DNA from: Candidatus Nomurabacteria bacterium CG1_02_43_90
Lineage (GTDB): Bacteria; Patescibacteriota; Minisyncoccia; Phycocordibacterales; UBA1550
DNA length: 35,472 nucleotides
Direction: 5' to 3'
Assembly: GCA_001871765.1 (NCBI GenBank)
Contig: MNVN01000018.1
Location: forward strand, 1-35,472
Position numbers and translations under genes: made by a program. Position 1 is the stretch's first letter; each line of letters begins with the position of its first letter. Under the pieces are notes generated by a model that ran no database searches, had not been told where the DNA came from, and worked only from the letters and a program-made list of their open reading frames with translations. This document shows, one piece after another, positions 1 through 6,654 of the stretch.

Positions 1-438
1 ACGAGAACTAAGGCTCCAAATACAGATATCTGCCCTGCTTTCAGTGTCCTCAACAACCGCTGTCGCTGTTTCTCTATTTAGAATTGGTAAAGTCATTTCC
101 ATCTGCAACGCCAACGCATACTGCAAAAGCACCGCGCGGGTTTTTGCCGACTTTGGATATTCCTTAAAAATAGCGAGCTCCACGTCATCACGGATACCGT
201 TTCTGTTTGCATCAACACCTACAACGGTTTTGTCGGCTTCAGCACCTGGGTCGGGAGGCAAGTTTTTCCCCATTACGTCATCGAGAGTAAGCTTTGTTGC
301 GTGGATTTTTACGACCTGTTCGGCAGTCTTTTTATTCTGGAGATAAAACGGAAGGCGCAAAAGCATTGCGAATATAAAAATAAGTATACCCCACACGATA
401 ACCTTCTTCACAATATTCCACACTTTATGTGTTTCCAT
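1..438 (-). CDS. Membrane-anchored protein with EF-hand-like loop (5' part, cut by window edge)
   Basis: An open frame of 146 codons runs from an ATG at 438 off the left edge, so the C-terminus is missing. The protein begins with METHKVW. A single hydrophobic segment follows at about residues 8-28, then an extracytoplasmic part. Around residues 81-92 it reads GVDANRNGIRDD, the Asp/Asn-rich loop of calcium-binding thrombospondin-3/EF-hand-like repeats common on bacterial surface proteins. I read it as an N-terminally anchored envelope protein, possibly calcium-binding; no enzyme family is recognised. No Shine-Dalgarno precedes the start. It is transcribed in the same direction as the transposase and surface-protein genes to its right but is separated from them by a REP palindrome and AT-rich DNA. 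Confidence 0.75.
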   Translation of the reverse strand, partial: METHKVWNIVKKVIVWGILIFIFAMLLRLPFYLQNKKTAEQVVKIHATKLTLDDVMGKNLPPDPGAEADKTVVGVDANRNGIRDDVELAIFKEYPKSAKTRAVLLQYALALQMEMTLPILNRETATAVVEDTESRADICIWSLSSR

Positions 439-465
439 TTTTTAAATTTGTATGTATAAAAATTT

Positions 466-494
466 TTAATAACTTATTCCAGTGTACCACGCAA
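466..494 (-). promoter_or_regulatory. Weak promoter candidate for the left-edge gene
   Basis: On the minus strand TTGCGT is followed, after exactly 17 bp, by TATTAA. The pair lies 28 nt upstream of the ATG at 438. The -10 is a poor match, so this is only a candidate. Confidence 0.3.
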
Positions 495-536
495 CATAAA
501 AAATAATCATGAAACAACCATAATTTTTTAGAAAAC

Positions 537-545
537 TGTGGATAA
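537..545 (+). promoter_or_regulatory. Consensus DnaA-box sequence (TGTGGATAA)
   Basis: A perfect 9-mer match to the reverse complement of the classical DnaA box TTATCCACA. It sits in AT-rich intergenic DNA next to a REP palindrome and about 40 bp upstream of the candidate promoter of the left-edge gene. A second intergenic copy with the same orientation lies at 5463-5471. DnaA binding is an inference from the 9-mer alone. Confidence 0.4.
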
Positions 546-548
546 CTC

Positions 549-592
549 TCCAGGAAGGCCCGGCCTTCCTGGATTACGGCCTTCCTGGATTA
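549..592. repeat. REP palindrome copy 1 plus a tandem half copy
   Basis: Positions 549-573 form a perfect 12-bp inverted repeat around a single C at 561 (core GGAAGGCC-C-GGCCTTCC). The right half is duplicated: 561-576 and 577-592 are identical 16-mers. The second copy supplies the TTA at 590-592 that is the transposase stop codon. It is identical over 25 bp to the copy at 1080-1104. Confidence 0.9.
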
Positions 593-1267
593 TGTTTTTT
601 CTTCCCTGAACGTAAGCCAGTCATTCACAAAATCATCAAACTCTTTTACTGTTTCAAAATATTCAGGAGAGGCATCACTACTCAAGACTTTTGATTCCGT
701 ACGAGGTTCTCCTTGCCAGTCGGGATAGCTTGAGTATTCATAATCCTTCAAAAAGTTTTGTGCTGCAACGCGATCATGAATACCATTTTCTTTCCACTTT
801 GGGTCAATAATTTTCACGGGATTCAAGTGTATGTACGCAAAAAGATATTTCAAATACTCATCAGTATTAGCATACTTTGCCTTAAAACGCCCCTCAAACA
901 AGGATCCTGTTCGTGCATTTTTATTATTGAAATACATAGAGTAGGCAGTGGATAACTTACCCATAAACTTTGTGATTCCGCCTTCTGTTTTTTCGCGAAT
1001 TAAAATATGAAAATGATTTTGCATGAGACAATAAACAACAATGTCCACAAGCGTTTCCTCTCTTTCGATGCCGAAAAGCTCCAGGAAGGCCCGGCCTTCC
1101 TGGAGGTGCGTATTCATGTCTACGGGCTTGACACTATTACAAACATACAAGAGTGCGACGAATCGTCGGTGATCATGTCCGTCAATAAAAATGGCTCTTT
1201 TCTCTGTGCCACGATTATAAATATGGTAATACTCACCCACTGAAAAAGATATTTTTCGACTGCTCAT
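590..1267 (-). CDS. REP-associated tyrosine transposase (RAYT, Y1/HUH family)
   Basis: 225 aa, close to the usual size of RAYT/IS200-like Y1 transposases. These are single-strand nucleases that cut and rejoin at REP hairpins. Visible hallmarks are the N-terminal YHIYNRG strand, the metal-binding HUH motif MQNHFHILI (His85, His87) and the catalytic tyrosine in the STAYSMYFN helix (Tyr109). There are also the downstream GSLFEGRFK and YIHLNPVKI blocks typical of the family. Residues 55-63 (LQEGRAFLE) are encoded by a REP palindrome lying in frame inside the gene, between the first strands and the HUH block. A second palindrome overlaps the start codon, and the stop codon lies in a duplicated half palindrome. 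No other transposase or terminal inverted repeats are present, as expected for domesticated RAYTs. Whether the protein with the extra loop is active is unknown. Confidence 0.9.
   Translation of the reverse strand: MSSRKISFSVGEYYHIYNRGTEKRAIFIDGHDHRRFVALLYVCNSVKPVDMNTHLQEGRAFLELFGIEREETLVDIVVYCLMQNHFHILIREKTEGGITKFMGKLSTAYSMYFNNKNARTGSLFEGRFKAKYANTDEYLKYLFAYIHLNPVKIIDPKWKENGIHDRVAAQNFLKDYEYSSYPDWQGEPRTESKVLSSDASPEYFETVKEFDDFVNDWLTFREEKT
1080..1104. repeat. REP palindrome copy 2, inside the transposase coding sequence
   Basis: A perfect 12-bp inverted repeat centred on C1092 and identical over 25 bp to copy 1. It keeps the reading frame of the transposase and is translated as residues 55-63 (LQEGRAFLE). 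Confidence 0.92.
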
Positions 1268-1296
1268 TTTTAGGAAGGCCGGGCCTTCCTAAAAAT
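1266..1296. repeat. REP palindrome copy 3, over the transposase start codon
   Basis: A perfect 15-bp inverted repeat centred on G1281 with the common core extended by A/T pairs. In the minus-strand mRNA the hairpin would end on the first two bases of the ATG (1265-1267). It would also enclose the AGGAAGG that could otherwise act as a ribosome-binding sequence. Confidence 0.92.
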
Positions 1297-1351
1297 TATA
1301 TCATGGAATGCATGCTAGTATGAAATTCCATATAACCCTTGTGCTCTATAC

Positions 1352-1378
1352 CCCCAGGAAGGCCGGGCCTTCCTGGGG
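1352..1378. repeat. REP palindrome copy 4
   Basis: A perfect 13-bp inverted repeat centred on G1365, with the same core as the other copies but extended by C/G pairs. It lies between the transposase start and the terminator of the surface-protein gene. Confidence 0.9.
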
Positions 1379-1413
1379 AGGGTGGTGCACATACGCACAT
1401 ACACATACAAAAC

Positions 1414-1450
1414 AAAAAGCCCCGACTTCCTTGCGGAAGCGGGGCTTTTT
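1414..1450. terminator. Rho-independent terminator of the surface-protein gene
   Basis: GCCCCGACTTCC and GGAAGCGGGGC form a GC-rich stem with a short loop and one mismatch, flanked by A5 on the left and T5 on the right. It can therefore end transcription in either direction. It lies about 145 bp beyond the stop of the 1595-5005 gene. The 1451-1594 interval holds no gene that I can support. Confidence 0.85.
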
Positions 1451-1568
1451 GTTGAATTGAGGTTTGATGATTATCGTGTCGTATCTGATTGGAATAATTT
1501 TTCTCAATCAAGAAATTGACGGACTATCTTCTCCCCTCTTTTCATTTCGAACCGTCTACCTAATCTCC

Positions 1569-1585
1569 GGAAGGCCGGGCCTTCC
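1569..1585. repeat. REP palindrome copy 5 (short form)
   Basis: The 8-bp core arms around G1577 are intact but the outer arms no longer pair. It lies 10 bp beyond the stop codon of the surface-protein gene, in its 3' UTR. Confidence 0.85.
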
Positions 1586-1594
1586 TAGGAATGA

Positions 1595-4500
1595 CTAGTT
1601 AGAACGAGTCTGGAGGAGACCACCTGCTGGAAGACCTGCAACACCGTAACCATTTGTCCAATCAAGATATGTGAGAGGAGATGTTGTGGTTGCATTGCCT
1701 GACCAAATGAGGCTGTTTGCTGCTGCAATTGTTGCTGCTGCAGAAACTGCCACACCTGCTGTTGCGTCACCGAGGAGATTCGTCGTAATTGATGAACCAA
1801 CGGTTCCGCTTGTACCTGTACCACGGAGTTCGAAGTAGTACGTTACACCTGCAGGGATTTCAACTGCTGCTGCTGGGGTAATCGTAACTGCTCCACCTAC
1901 ACCTGGAACGATGTTTGCAGCGCTGTTTACCATACCTGAGGTAAGGCCTGCAATCGTTGATGAGTATGATGCATCTGTGTAACCGTAAAGGTTAACGTTT
2001 GCAACACCTGCAATACCAGTTGAGGTTGCAATGGTGAACTTGAATTGTCCAAGACCTACGCCACCATTTGAGTTGGCAGTAACCTTGAAGCGCATAAGTT
2101 TACCATCTGCAGCACCTGTCGTTGTAAGAGCGTCAGCTGATACAACAGGGAATGACTTGAAGAGGCGGATGCCTGATACTGCCGTTGAACCTGTTGCATT
2201 AACTGTTGTACCTGAGTTTACTCCTGTACCTTGTGCGGCGTAGAAGTTAACTGATACCGTGTCGCCCTGAACACCTGTGAATCCAGTACCAATCTGAGCA
2301 AAGTCTACCTTAACGGTAATGTCCTTGTCAGCATCCTTAGGAAGTGCGAGTGTTGAAGTCAACGTTGAAGTTGCTTGCGTCGATGCTCCTGTGAATGTTG
2401 CAGTACCTACCTGAGTAGCACCATCCCAAAGCGAAACCTGTACGAGATCACCTGTTGATCCAGTAAGAGTAAGCCCGAGTTGTGAAAGGTTTGTACCTTC
2501 GTTTACTGAACGGAAACGGATAACGCCAACGGTGTTACCTGTCGAACCTGCAGCCGCTACTGCGAATGAAGGAGTCGAAGGTGAAGTTGAAACTACGAGT
2601 GAACCAGCACCAACAGTCTGTGTTGCGCTTGATGGCGTTGGAGCACCTGTTACAACAACAGTTGATCCTGAAACAACACCTGTTGTTACTGGAGCGGTAG
2701 CAACGTTCCATGCGTACGTACCCGTAGCGCTTGAAGAAACATTACCCTTGAGAGTCAAGGTCTTTACCGTGTTCTTTGAAACGATAAGAGCTTGGTCAAA
2801 AGTAATGGTTGTTGCTGCTGCTGAAACTACAACGTTTGAACCCGTGTTCAATGCTGTTGCACCGTCGAAGAGCTGCATGCTCGTAACGTTTGCAAACTGA
2901 CCAGCACCTGTAAAGGTGAGAGGAATTGAACTGAGGCGAACGTCTTCACCAGATTGACTTGCGTCAAGCTGAATGTTTGCCAAGACTACACCTTGTCCAC
3001 CGGCAACAACGAATTGTGCTGCTGGGTTTGTTGACATGGTAAGTGCAAGAGCTGCTGACTTAACGGTCATGGTGTTCATTATAAAGCCGAGAATTGGGGA
3101 AGCAATTGTGTTTCCTGTTGTCTGGCCCATAATGTTCCCCATAGAAGTTGCGACAGTTGAGTACGTAACACCATTGAGAACCCCTGCTGCAACTTTACCC
3201 TTTAGGGTGTAAACATGCTTGCCGAGGGGGTAAGTAACGGTATCAGTAAACGTAACGGTCTGTGTTGTACCACCAGTTGAGACTGCGTCTACTGGACCTG
3301 CAACAACCGCACCGTTCTCATTGTAGAGAGATACGCTTGTTAGCGTGTATCCAACATTTGATGCTCCACTGTTTGTAACCGTGAAAACATGATTCTGTAC
3401 AGAGATAGTTTCTCCTGTAATGTCCATAGTGTAACCACCGAGAACCTGGCCTGCGAGGTTAATCGCAATGTTCTGTGCAGCTACTTCTGTTGCCTTCGTT
3501 ACTGAAGTGAATGAACCTGCTGAAACGGTAATCGTGTTACCCTGGAGAGAAGGAGTTGCGTTTGCGATTGTGCCACCCGCGATAATTCCTTGACCGTAGG
3601 TCTCACCCATAACGTAGAGGTCGGTGTTCTTCTGGATGTCGAAGCGGATCGTACGACCTGCTGCGCCTGAACCAGTGATGTCACCTTGAATCCAGATGTC
3701 TTTTGCAAGACCACGTGAAATCACGATACCTGAACCAAAGTTTGCTGAATAGTAACGATCCGTTGATACCGTATCGTAAGGGGTACCATCAACGTAGATC
3801 TTTACATTTGAAAGATCTGCTGCTGATACTGAACCTGCCTGGTAGAAACGAATTGACTTCAAGCGAACATCTTCTGCTGAACCAGCAGTAAGGCGAACGC
3901 CACTAAACTTGTAAGCTGATGTACCAATTGCTTTGGTTGCATCTACTCCTGGAGTGTAGGTTGACAATGAACCAACTGCAGTACCAATGGTCAACGTACC
4001 GTTGATCGTGTGGTATGCGCCCGTGATAGGAAGTGAGCCTGAAACAGTTCCTGTGGTATTAACCGCAACAACTGAGATAGCTGCAACCTGTCCTGCGCTT
4101 GTTACAAGACTTGCATTCATGTTACCTGCTACGGTCAATGTTAATGACGTGTTTGCAGGAACAACGAACGTACCACCGACGATTGTCTGGTGATTAGAAC
4201 CAAAGGTCTTTGCAATATCGAGCTGAGTACCATCCTCCTTAAGGAGAACGATGCCTGCAAAGTTCGAATCGATTGCAGCACCCGTGCGCTCTACCGTAAG
4301 GCCGTTTACGACAACATCCGAAGATCCTGCAGTAAGGGTAACCTTGGTAAATGCAACGCGTGATGCGTTCTGGATTGCGAGACCATTAACTGGCTGTGTT
4401 GCTGAAGCGATGGTAAGACTTCCTCCTACTGTAGAAGTAGATGTTGTCGTAGTCGTCGTTGAAGCGTCACACTTCTGACCATTTACTGGACTGAAGCCTG

Positions 4501-5005
4501 TGGTTGAAGTACAACCAGCAACGGTACTTGTCGTAGCAGTTGTTGTCGTTGTCGTAGCCTCACACTTCTGACCATTTACTGGACTGAAGCCTGTTGCTGA
4601 AGAACAACCATCTGGCAATGACGTCGTGCTTGTTGAAGCGCTTGTAGCGTTCAAGTGCGCACGCGTTGATGCACCAACGAACCCTGTACCCTTGGTCAAA
4701 CCAACGGGTGCAAGAATGTCAGATGCATACTTTTCCTGGAACTTAATAACTGCAGCTTTCGTTGCGGGTCCAAAGTAGGAAGTTTCCTTTCCTGGTGAAC
4801 CTGCACCTACTGATGCAACTTGAGTGTCAGCGTTCATGTTCAAAACCACTTGGAGGTTTTTAACATCAGCGCTGGTGCTGCCTTGCTTGAGGTTTGTTGT
4901 GAATGTAGCAGCTGATGCGGTGGTTGCGATCATCGCAAACCCAGCAATCAGTCCTACCAAACCTGCAGCAATTTTTGCAGACTTTGATGAAATAATTTTA
5001 TTCAT
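1595..5005 (-). CDS. Large secreted S-layer-like surface protein with peptidoglycan-binding domain
   Basis: 1136 aa from the ATG at 5005. I prefer this to an in-frame ATG 48 nt upstream because it places a normal signal peptide at the N-terminus. The signal peptide starts MNKIISSKSAK, has a hydrophobic core, and likely cleaves after ASA near residue 32. Residues about 36-118 resemble a peptidoglycan_binding_1 domain (VKNLQVVLN, SYFGPATKAAVIKFQEKY). Two tandem cysteine-bracketed repeats (TGFSPVNGQKC) separated by Thr-rich linkers follow. The remaining ~900 residues are Ser/Thr/Val/Gly-rich beta-sandwich-like sequence, ending in a WTNGYGVAGLP motif. Composition and size fit a cell-wall-attached S-layer or stalk protein. 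No SD is seen. The gene has its own promoter about 420 bp upstream and its own terminator. The exact function is inferred. Confidence 0.85.
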   Translation of the reverse strand: MNKIISSKSAKIAAGLVGLIAGFAMIATTASAATFTTNLKQGSTSADVKNLQVVLNMNADTQVASVGAGSPGKETSYFGPATKAAVIKFQEKYASDILAPVGLTKGTGFVGASTRAHLNATSASTSTTSLPDGCSSATGFSPVNGQKCEATTTTTTATTSTVAGCTSTTGFSPVNGQKCDASTTTTTTSTSTVGGSLTIASATQPVNGLAIQNASRVAFTKVTLTAGSSDVVVNGLTVERTGAAIDSNFAGIVLLKEDGTQLDIAKTFGSNHQTIVGGTFVVPANTSLTLTVAGNMNASLVTSAGQVAAISVVAVNTTGTVSGSLPITGAYHTINGTLTIGTAVGSLSTYTPGVDATKAIGTSAYKFSGVRLTAGSAEDVRLKSIRFYQAGSVSAADLSNVKIYVDGTPYDTVSTDRYYSANFGSGIVISRGLAKDIWIQGDITGSGAAGRTIRFDIQKNTDLYVMGETYGQGIIAGGTIANATPSLQGNTITVSAGSFTSVTKATEVAAQNIAINLAGQVLGGYTMDITGETISVQNHVFTVTNSGASNVGYTLTSVSLYNENGAVVAGPVDAVSTGGTTQTVTFTDTVTYPLGKHVYTLKGKVAAGVLNGVTYSTVATSMGNIMGQTTGNTIASPILGFIMNTMTVKSAALALTMSTNPAAQFVVAGGQGVVLANIQLDASQSGEDVRLSSIPLTFTGAGQFANVTSMQLFDGATALNTGSNVVVSAAATTITFDQALIVSKNTVKTLTLKGNVSSSATGTYAWNVATAPVTTGVVSGSTVVVTGAPTPSSATQTVGAGSLVVSTSPSTPSFAVAAAGSTGNTVGVIRFRSVNEGTNLSQLGLTLTGSTGDLVQVSLWDGATQVGTATFTGASTQATSTLTSTLALPKDADKDITVKVDFAQIGTGFTGVQGDTVSVNFYAAQGTGVNSGTTVNATGSTAVSGIRLFKSFPVVSADALTTTGAADGKLMRFKVTANSNGGVGLGQFKFTIATSTGIAGVANVNLYGYTDASYSSTIAGLTSGMVNSAANIVPGVGGAVTITPAAAVEIPAGVTYYFELRGTGTSGTVGSSITTNLLGDATAGVAVSAAATIAAANSLIWSGNATTTSPLTYLDWTNGYGVAGLPAGGLLQTRSN
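4467..4610. repeat. Tandem 93-bp-period repeat within the surface-protein gene
   Basis: Positions 4467-4517 and 4560-4610 are nearly identical, with the first ~35 bases exact. They encode two copies of a Cys-flanked module (TGFSPVNGQKC) separated by Thr-rich linkers. This looks like recent intragenic duplication in a spacer between the wall-binding domain and the main body. Confidence 0.85.
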
Positions 5006-5417
5006 AAATAATAGTAATTTTACTAATCGCACATTAATGTGCCTTATGCACACCTTCGCGCAAACTTAATTTGACGTCGACGGTGAGGGCACACCGCACA
5101 GGAATCTTTTGCTCTTTTTTTGTATGAGTAAAATTTCTCTGCGGTATGCCCTCTCCTTGTCAAGATGTTTACGCTTCTCATTTTCGATCTATCATATGTC
5201 GGTCATGCGGTAGTGCTTCGACCTGCTTAGGGTGAAGTCAAGGGAAACTGAAAATGCACCGTATTGTGTGATGCGATTTTCTATTTAGTTTTCAATGACC
5301 TCGCTCCGGGCATGCAATCTATCGTAGACAGGAGCTTTCTTTTTGAAGTAGCGACAATGTGAACACTGCCTCTACACCTAAATTCAGGGTGGTGGAAAAT
5401 TCCATCACACTGAACTT
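5006..5417 (-). promoter_or_regulatory. Long structured 5' leader of the surface-protein mRNA
   Basis: Between the predicted transcription start (~5417) and the ATG at 5005 there is no gene I can support, only about 410 nt of untranslated leader. Positions 5085-5098 and 5140-5153 are complementary at 13 of 14 positions and would form a GC-rich stem with a ~40-nt loop. Long stable leaders are known for S-layer genes in other bacteria; here the role is inferred. Confidence 0.45.
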
Positions 5418-5423
5418 AATCTT

Positions 5424-5452
5424 ATTATATAGAATGCAAGATAAATCTGCAA
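5424..5452 (-). promoter_or_regulatory. Promoter of the surface-protein gene
   Basis: On the minus strand TTGCAG (5452-5447) is separated by exactly 17 bp from a perfect TATAAT (5429-5424). The transcription start would be near 5417. Confidence 0.65.
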
Positions 5453-5462
5453 AGTATATACG

Positions 5463-5471
5463 TGTGGATAA
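5463..5471 (+). promoter_or_regulatory. Second intergenic DnaA-box sequence
   Basis: A perfect TGTGGATAA, followed by CTC as at 537-548. It lies 10 bp upstream of the -35 of the surface-protein promoter, so a bound DnaA could touch RNA polymerase. This is inference from the 9-mer. Confidence 0.4.
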
Positions 5472-5530
5472 CTCAAAAAGAGCTATCCATACAGAGGAAG
5501 TATACCAGAAATCATCTAAAAAGTCCATCA

Positions 5531-5584
5531 ACAAAAACAGAAGACCGCCCTTCGCATGTGCGAAGGGCGGTCTTCTGTTTTTGT
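5531..5584. terminator. Strong terminator hairpin after the HTH-protein gene
   Basis: A perfect 27-bp inverted repeat with a GC-rich centre (AAGACCGCCCTTCGCA and its complement) and A/T-rich ends that supply a U tract in either direction. It starts directly beyond the stop codon at 5586. Confidence 0.88.
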
Positions 5585-5585
5585 G

Positions 5586-6479
5586 TTAGGCGAGCGCGTA
5601 GCGTGACCACCTCCGCTCTCCAAATTTCTTAAGGACACCACTATCGGACATTGCGAGAAGTTCACGCTGTATCGTCTTCTCAGACAGATCGGGGAAGTGT
5701 GCAACAATGTCCTTTATCGCAACTTCACGATTGTCTTTTATCAATTTTAAAATTTGTGCCCGCCTACTCTGTTTCGCAATCTCAGTGTTGGCGCGAGTGT
5801 TCGATACTACGTGAGTATTCGTATTTTCTGGCTTCACCTTATCTCCTTTTATTTTACTATCGGACATTACAAATGTTCTTTGAGGGAGGTCATGTCCTTT
5901 AGGAAAATGCTGCTCGGTCGCCTGACCATAAAGCTTTGTGCTTGTGCTCGAAGTTTTCGTACGAGGAACGGCGTCGTCTTCCGTCTCGGGTATGTTAAAA
6001 AAGGTATCACCGAGGAGTGTGTCTGTAGAAGATTCTTGTGCATCTTTTTTTGCGAGTACTGCATTCCTGAGTGAAGCATACTCTTGTTTTAAAATAGTAA
6101 AATTCATCTCCGAGACAAGTCCGGCGATAAGTGATATTTCGAGAAGGGTGAGTGTCTCGTTTATGTTCTCTTGAATTGTTTCAAAAACTTTTTTTTCACT
6201 CCCTTGTGTACTTCGGTGTCCTGTCAAAAATTCTTTAAGGAGGGTGAGTGAGAGGTCTCTCAGGCGTAACTTCATCGGCTCGTTGTCCGATAGAAAATCA
6301 GTGACAAGATAAATCGCTGTTGCGAGACGTTCGCCCTTTTTTGAAAAAACAGTGCCAAAGATATTTATAGAAGAAGAATGACTAACCTGTAGGGCGGTAC
6401 GGTGTCCAATAAGAAGACCTCCGCTACTGGTTGGTTGTGCAAAAATTCTCTCTTCTTTTGTGTCTTTTTTGATGTCCAT
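5586..6479 (-). CDS. HTH-domain protein (DeoR-like C-terminal wing), probable regulator
   Basis: 297 aa. The last ~60 residues (about 239-297) form a DeoR-type helix-turn-helix: RRAQILKLIKDNREVAIKDI, then LSEKTIQRELLAMSDSGVLK, with a basic wing. The N-terminal ~130 residues are alpha-helical and of no family I can name. They include a 'four-helix' stretch with MKLRLRDLSLTLLKEF and NINETLTLLEISLIAGLVS. The middle is a polar linker. The gene is divergent from ftsK, and the shared intergenic region holds a 40-bp palindrome that could be its operator. It ends in a strong terminator. Role as an autoregulated DNA-binding protein is inferred from the HTH and the palindrome; the target genes are unknown. 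Confidence 0.75.
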   Translation of the reverse strand: MDIKKDTKEERIFAQPTSSGGLLIGHRTALQVSHSSSINIFGTVFSKKGERLATAIYLVTDFLSDNEPMKLRLRDLSLTLLKEFLTGHRSTQGSEKKVFETIQENINETLTLLEISLIAGLVSEMNFTILKQEYASLRNAVLAKKDAQESSTDTLLGDTFFNIPETEDDAVPRTKTSSTSTKLYGQATEQHFPKGHDLPQRTFVMSDSKIKGDKVKPENTNTHVVSNTRANTEIAKQSRRAQILKLIKDNREVAIKDIVAHFPDLSEKTIQRELLAMSDSGVLKKFGERRWSRYALA

Positions 6480-6485
6480 TTGTTT

Positions 6486-6600
6486 GTGTCTTTTATGTGT
6501 CCTTTAACGCCAGAGATGTCTTTTATGGCACCTATTTTTTTGTATGTCCATTATATAACGGACATACAAAAAAAGTCAATGATTTTCAATGTCTTTTACG
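6486..6600. promoter_or_regulatory. Operator-like palindrome and TGTCTTTTATG repeats between the HTH gene and ftsK
   Basis: Positions 6535-6549 and 6560-6574 are perfect 15-bp inverted arms around an AT-rich centre. The inner part reads GTATGTCC...GGACATAC, with TATATAA between. Variants of TGTCTTTTAYG recur at about 6486, 6496 (TGTCCTTTAACG), 6516 and 6589. The arrangement resembles a regulator-binding region serving both divergent genes. Confidence 0.5.
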
Positions 6601-6609
6601 TATTTCTAT

Positions 6610-6638
6610 TTGGGAATACCTCTATTTTCTGGTACTAT
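6610..6638 (+). promoter_or_regulatory. ftsK promoter, nearly leaderless
   Basis: TTGGGA (6610-6615), a 17-bp spacer and TACTAT (6633-6638). Transcription would start near 6645, only about 10 nt before the ATG at 6655. This fits the lack of an SD sequence. Confidence 0.55.
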
Positions 6639-6654
6639 ATCTTGATATACACTT

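Noticed and set aside
1296-1511. 71-aa minus-strand open frame containing two palindromes
   Set aside because: It is made of a REP copy, a terminator stem and intergenic sequence; composition is not protein-like and no start signal is present.
1585-4478. Several 70-120 aa frames on the other strand or frame of the surface-protein gene
   Set aside because: They mirror Thr/Val/Ala-rich codons of the real gene and have no independent motifs.
4467-4610. CRISPR-like direct repeats
   Set aside because: Only two copies, in frame in a gene, with related rather than unique spacers; this is a protein repeat.
5319-5589. Two ~75-aa frames in the surface-protein leader
   Set aside because: They overlap the promoter, DnaA box and terminator hairpin; no family resemblance.
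5642-5875. ATGTCCGATAGT repeated inside the HTH gene, sharing a half site with the 6535 palindrome
   Set aside because: Both copies encode the peptide MSDS and there is no inverted partner, so chance or coding constraint explains them.
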